From the NCBI GenBank assembly GCA_036770645.1, contig DAIPIU010000070.1, forward strand, positions 1-14,894: a stretch of DNA of 14,894 nucleotides, given 5' to 3'. Below the pieces are notes generated by a model, which was not told the origin of the DNA, made no database searches, and saw only the letters and a program-made list of their open reading frames with translations. The position numbers and the translations under genes were made by a program. This stretch comes from Rubrimonas sp036770645 (GTDB taxonomy: Bacteria; Pseudomonadota; Alphaproteobacteria; Rhodobacterales; Rhodobacteraceae). This document shows, piece by piece, positions 13,070 through 14,894 of this stretch (positions within the stretch are counted from its first letter, which is position 1; each line of letters begins with the position of its first letter).

Positions 13070-13200
13070 CTGCGGCACCCCGGTTTGTAGCACCCGACAG
13101 ATGGTGCAGGGCGCGGGCGCAGCGCAAGCCGCCACGCCGCCGCGGGCGCTCGATTTTCCCGCGCCGGGGTCTAGGATGCGACCGCAGCCGGAGAACCCCC

Positions 13201-14894
13201 ATGACCGTCGACATCCTCGTCACCGACCCGCAGAAGCGCCGCCGCGAGAAGCTCGAAGGCGGCGTCCGGCTGGTGATGGAAAGCGAGTTCCAGCCGGCGG
13301 GCGACCAGCCGCGCGCCATCGCCGAACTGGCGGAAGGCGTCGAGGCCGGCGAGCGCGACCAGGTGCTGCTGGGCGCGACCGGCACCGGCAAGACCTACAC
13401 CATGGCCAAGGTCATCGAGGCGACCCAGCGCCCCGCCATCATCCTGGCGCCCAACAAGACGCTGGCGGCGCAGCTTTACGGCGAGTTCAAGAGCTTCTTT
13501 CCCAACAACGCGGTGGAGTATTTCGTCAGCTACTACGACTATTACCAGCCCGAGGCCTATGTGCCGCGTTCCGACACCTACATCGAGAAGGAGAGCCAGA
13601 TCAACGAACAGATCGACCGGATGCGCCATTCGGCCACCCGGGCGCTGCTGGAGCGCGACGACGTGGTGATCGTCGCCTCGGTCTCCTGCATCTACGGCAT
13701 CGGCGCGGTCGAGACCTACGGGGCCATGACGCAGGATCTGCAGCGCGGCTTCGCCTACGACCTGCGCAACGTGATGCGCGAACTGACGGCCCAGCAGTAC
13801 CGCCGCAACGACATGGCCTTCCAGCGCGGATGCTTCCGGGTGCGCGGCGACAGCCTCGAGATCTGGCCCGCGCATCTCGAGGACCGGGCGTGGCGGCTGT
13901 CCTTCTTCGGCGAGGACCTCGAGGCGATCCACGAGTTCGACCCGCTGACCGGCGAGCGCACCGCGAACATGGAACGCATCCGCGTCTACGCGAACAGCCA
14001 CTACGTGACGCCGCGCCCGACGCTGGCGCAGGCGATGCAGGAGATCCGCGAGGAGCTGCGCGTGCGGCTGAAGCAGTTCGAGGCGGAGGGCAAGCTGCTG
14101 GAGGCGCAGCGCCTCGAGCAGCGCACCAACTACGACCTCGAGATGATGGAGGCGACCGGGGCCTGCAACGGCATCGAGAACTACAGCCGCTACCTGTCGG
14201 GCCGCAAGCCGGGCGAGCCGCCGCCGACCCTGTTCGAATACATCCCCGACAACGCGCTGGTGTTCGCGGACGAGAGCCATGTCAGCGTGCCGCAGATCGG
14301 CGGCATGTATCGCGGCGACTACCGGCGCAAGTTCACGCTGGCCGAATACGGCTTCCGCCTGCCCTCCTGCATGGACAACCGCCCGCTGAAGTTCGAGGAG
14401 TGGGACGCGATGCGGCCCCAGTCGGTGTTCGTCAGCGCCACGCCCGGCAAATGGGAGCTGGAGCGTTCGGGCGGCGTGTTTGTCGAGCAGGTGATCCGCC
14501 CCACCGGCCTCATCGACCCGCCGGTGGAGGTGCGGCCGGTGAAGATGCAGGTGGACGACCTGCTGGACGAGATCCGCCGCGTGGCGCAGGCCGGCCACCG
14601 GGCGCTGGTGACGGTGCTGACCAAGCGCATGGCGGAGGACCTGACCGAATACCTGCACGAGCAGGGGATCCGCGTGCGCTACATGCACTCCGACATCGAC
14701 ACCATCGAGCGCATCGAGATCCTGCGCGACCTGCGGCTGGGGGCCTTCGACGTGCTGGTGGGCATCAACCTGCTGCGCGAGGGGCTGGACATTCCCGAAT
14801 GCGGGCTGGTCGCGATCCTGGACGCGGACAAGGAGGGGTTCCTGCGCTCCGAGACCTCGCTGATCCAGACCATCGGGCGGGCGGCGCGCAACGT
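13201..14894 (+). CDS. uvrB: UvrB, excinuclease ABC subunit B (3' end outside window)
   Basis: The damage-verifying helicase-like subunit of nucleotide excision repair: it is loaded by UvrA, inserts a beta-hairpin into damaged DNA and recruits UvrC. The window contains 564 complete codons of a protein usually about 670-740 residues long. Seen are an N-terminal extension before FQPAGDQPRAI, Walker A GATGTGKT at 58-65, the beta-hairpin region YYDYYQPEAYVPRSDTYIEK at 111-130, DESH at 357-360 and the late helicase motifs INLLREGLDIPE and QTIGRAARN. The UvrC-binding UVR tail lies past the edge. ATG 13201 has GGAGA (13190-13194) in front. No LexA box was found in the 131 bases upstream, so SOS control from here is not indicated. 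Confidence 0.97.
   Translation, partial: MTVDILVTDPQKRRREKLEGGVRLVMESEFQPAGDQPRAIAELAEGVEAGERDQVLLGATGTGKTYTMAKVIEATQRPAIILAPNKTLAAQLYGEFKSFFPNNAVEYFVSYYDYYQPEAYVPRSDTYIEKESQINEQIDRMRHSATRALLERDDVVIVASVSCIYGIGAVETYGAMTQDLQRGFAYDLRNVMRELTAQQYRRNDMAFQRGCFRVRGDSLEIWPAHLEDRAWRLSFFGEDLEAIHEFDPLTGERTANMERIRVYANSHYVTPRPTLAQAMQEIREELRVRLKQFEAEGKLLEAQRLEQRTNYDLEMMEATGACNGIENYSRYLSGRKPGEPPPTLFEYIPDNALVFADESHVSVPQIGGMYRGDYRRKFTLAEYGFRLPSCMDNRPLKFEEWDAMRPQSVFVSATPGKWELERSGGVFVEQVIRPTGLIDPPVEVRPVKMQVDDLLDEIRRVAQAGHRALVTVLTKRMAEDLTEYLHEQGIRVRYMHSDIDTIERIEILRDLRLGAFDVLVGINLLREGLDIPECGLVAILDADKEGFLRSETSLIQTIGRAARN

Noticed and set aside
1..14894. CRISPR arrays, insertion sequences, prophage genes or toxin-antitoxin pairs.
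   Set aside because: No regularly spaced repeats, transposase or phage motifs, or small paired genes were recognised on either strand.

Overview
The window is very GC-rich, roughly three quarters G+C by eye, with G or C in almost every third codon position. It carries several alphaproteobacterial marks: a GTTC-N7-GTTC LexA box, an NDUFS4-type accessory subunit of complex I, aerobic CobS/CobT cobaltochelatase subunits, and a UvrB with the alphaproteobacterial style of N-terminal extension. A Rhodobacterales-like alphaproteobacterium is the best guess; the genus cannot be read from the sequence. A run of exactly 100 N (10798-10897) shows that this is a draft scaffold.

Left part (1-3912). A class II tRNA-Ser(UGA) lies on the minus strand. 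Next to it, also on the minus strand, is a 281-residue protein whose last ~165 residues are the C-terminal OB-fold region of the error-prone polymerase DnaE2 (ImuC), with no polymerase domain in front. Its start codon sits five bases from a LexA box, so an SOS promoter appears to drive a polymerase-less remnant or a stand-alone OB protein. Divergent from it is a compact molybdate ABC transporter operon, modA-modB-modC.

Centre (4234-10764, plus strand). cobS, a small VOC-fold gene and cobT are stacked with a 4-base gap and a TTGA stop/start overlap; CobS and CobT are the AAA+ and VWA subunits of the aerobic cobalt chelatase that act with CobN, which is not in the window. After 66 bases follows a second tightly packed set: a TerY-like VWA protein, a PP2C-family phosphatase and an atypical protein kinase with a Cys/His cluster and a membrane-like segment. 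This matches the TerY-P triad, a conserved but functionally poorly understood phosphorylation module. It is the nearest thing here to an undescribed system, mainly because of its position behind cobST and its divergent kinase motifs.

Right part (10898-14894). Beyond the gap lie the 3' part of a PCu(A)C copper chaperone gene, a 12-TM MFS transporter of unknown substrate, a minus-strand tRNA-Arg(UCU), a minus-strand NDUFS4-like complex I subunit, and the divergent uvrB, cut by the window edge. The main non-coding structures are a 13-bp inverted repeat overlapping a putative cobS promoter, a 24-base perfect palindrome after the copper chaperone gene, and a hairpin after the complex I gene.
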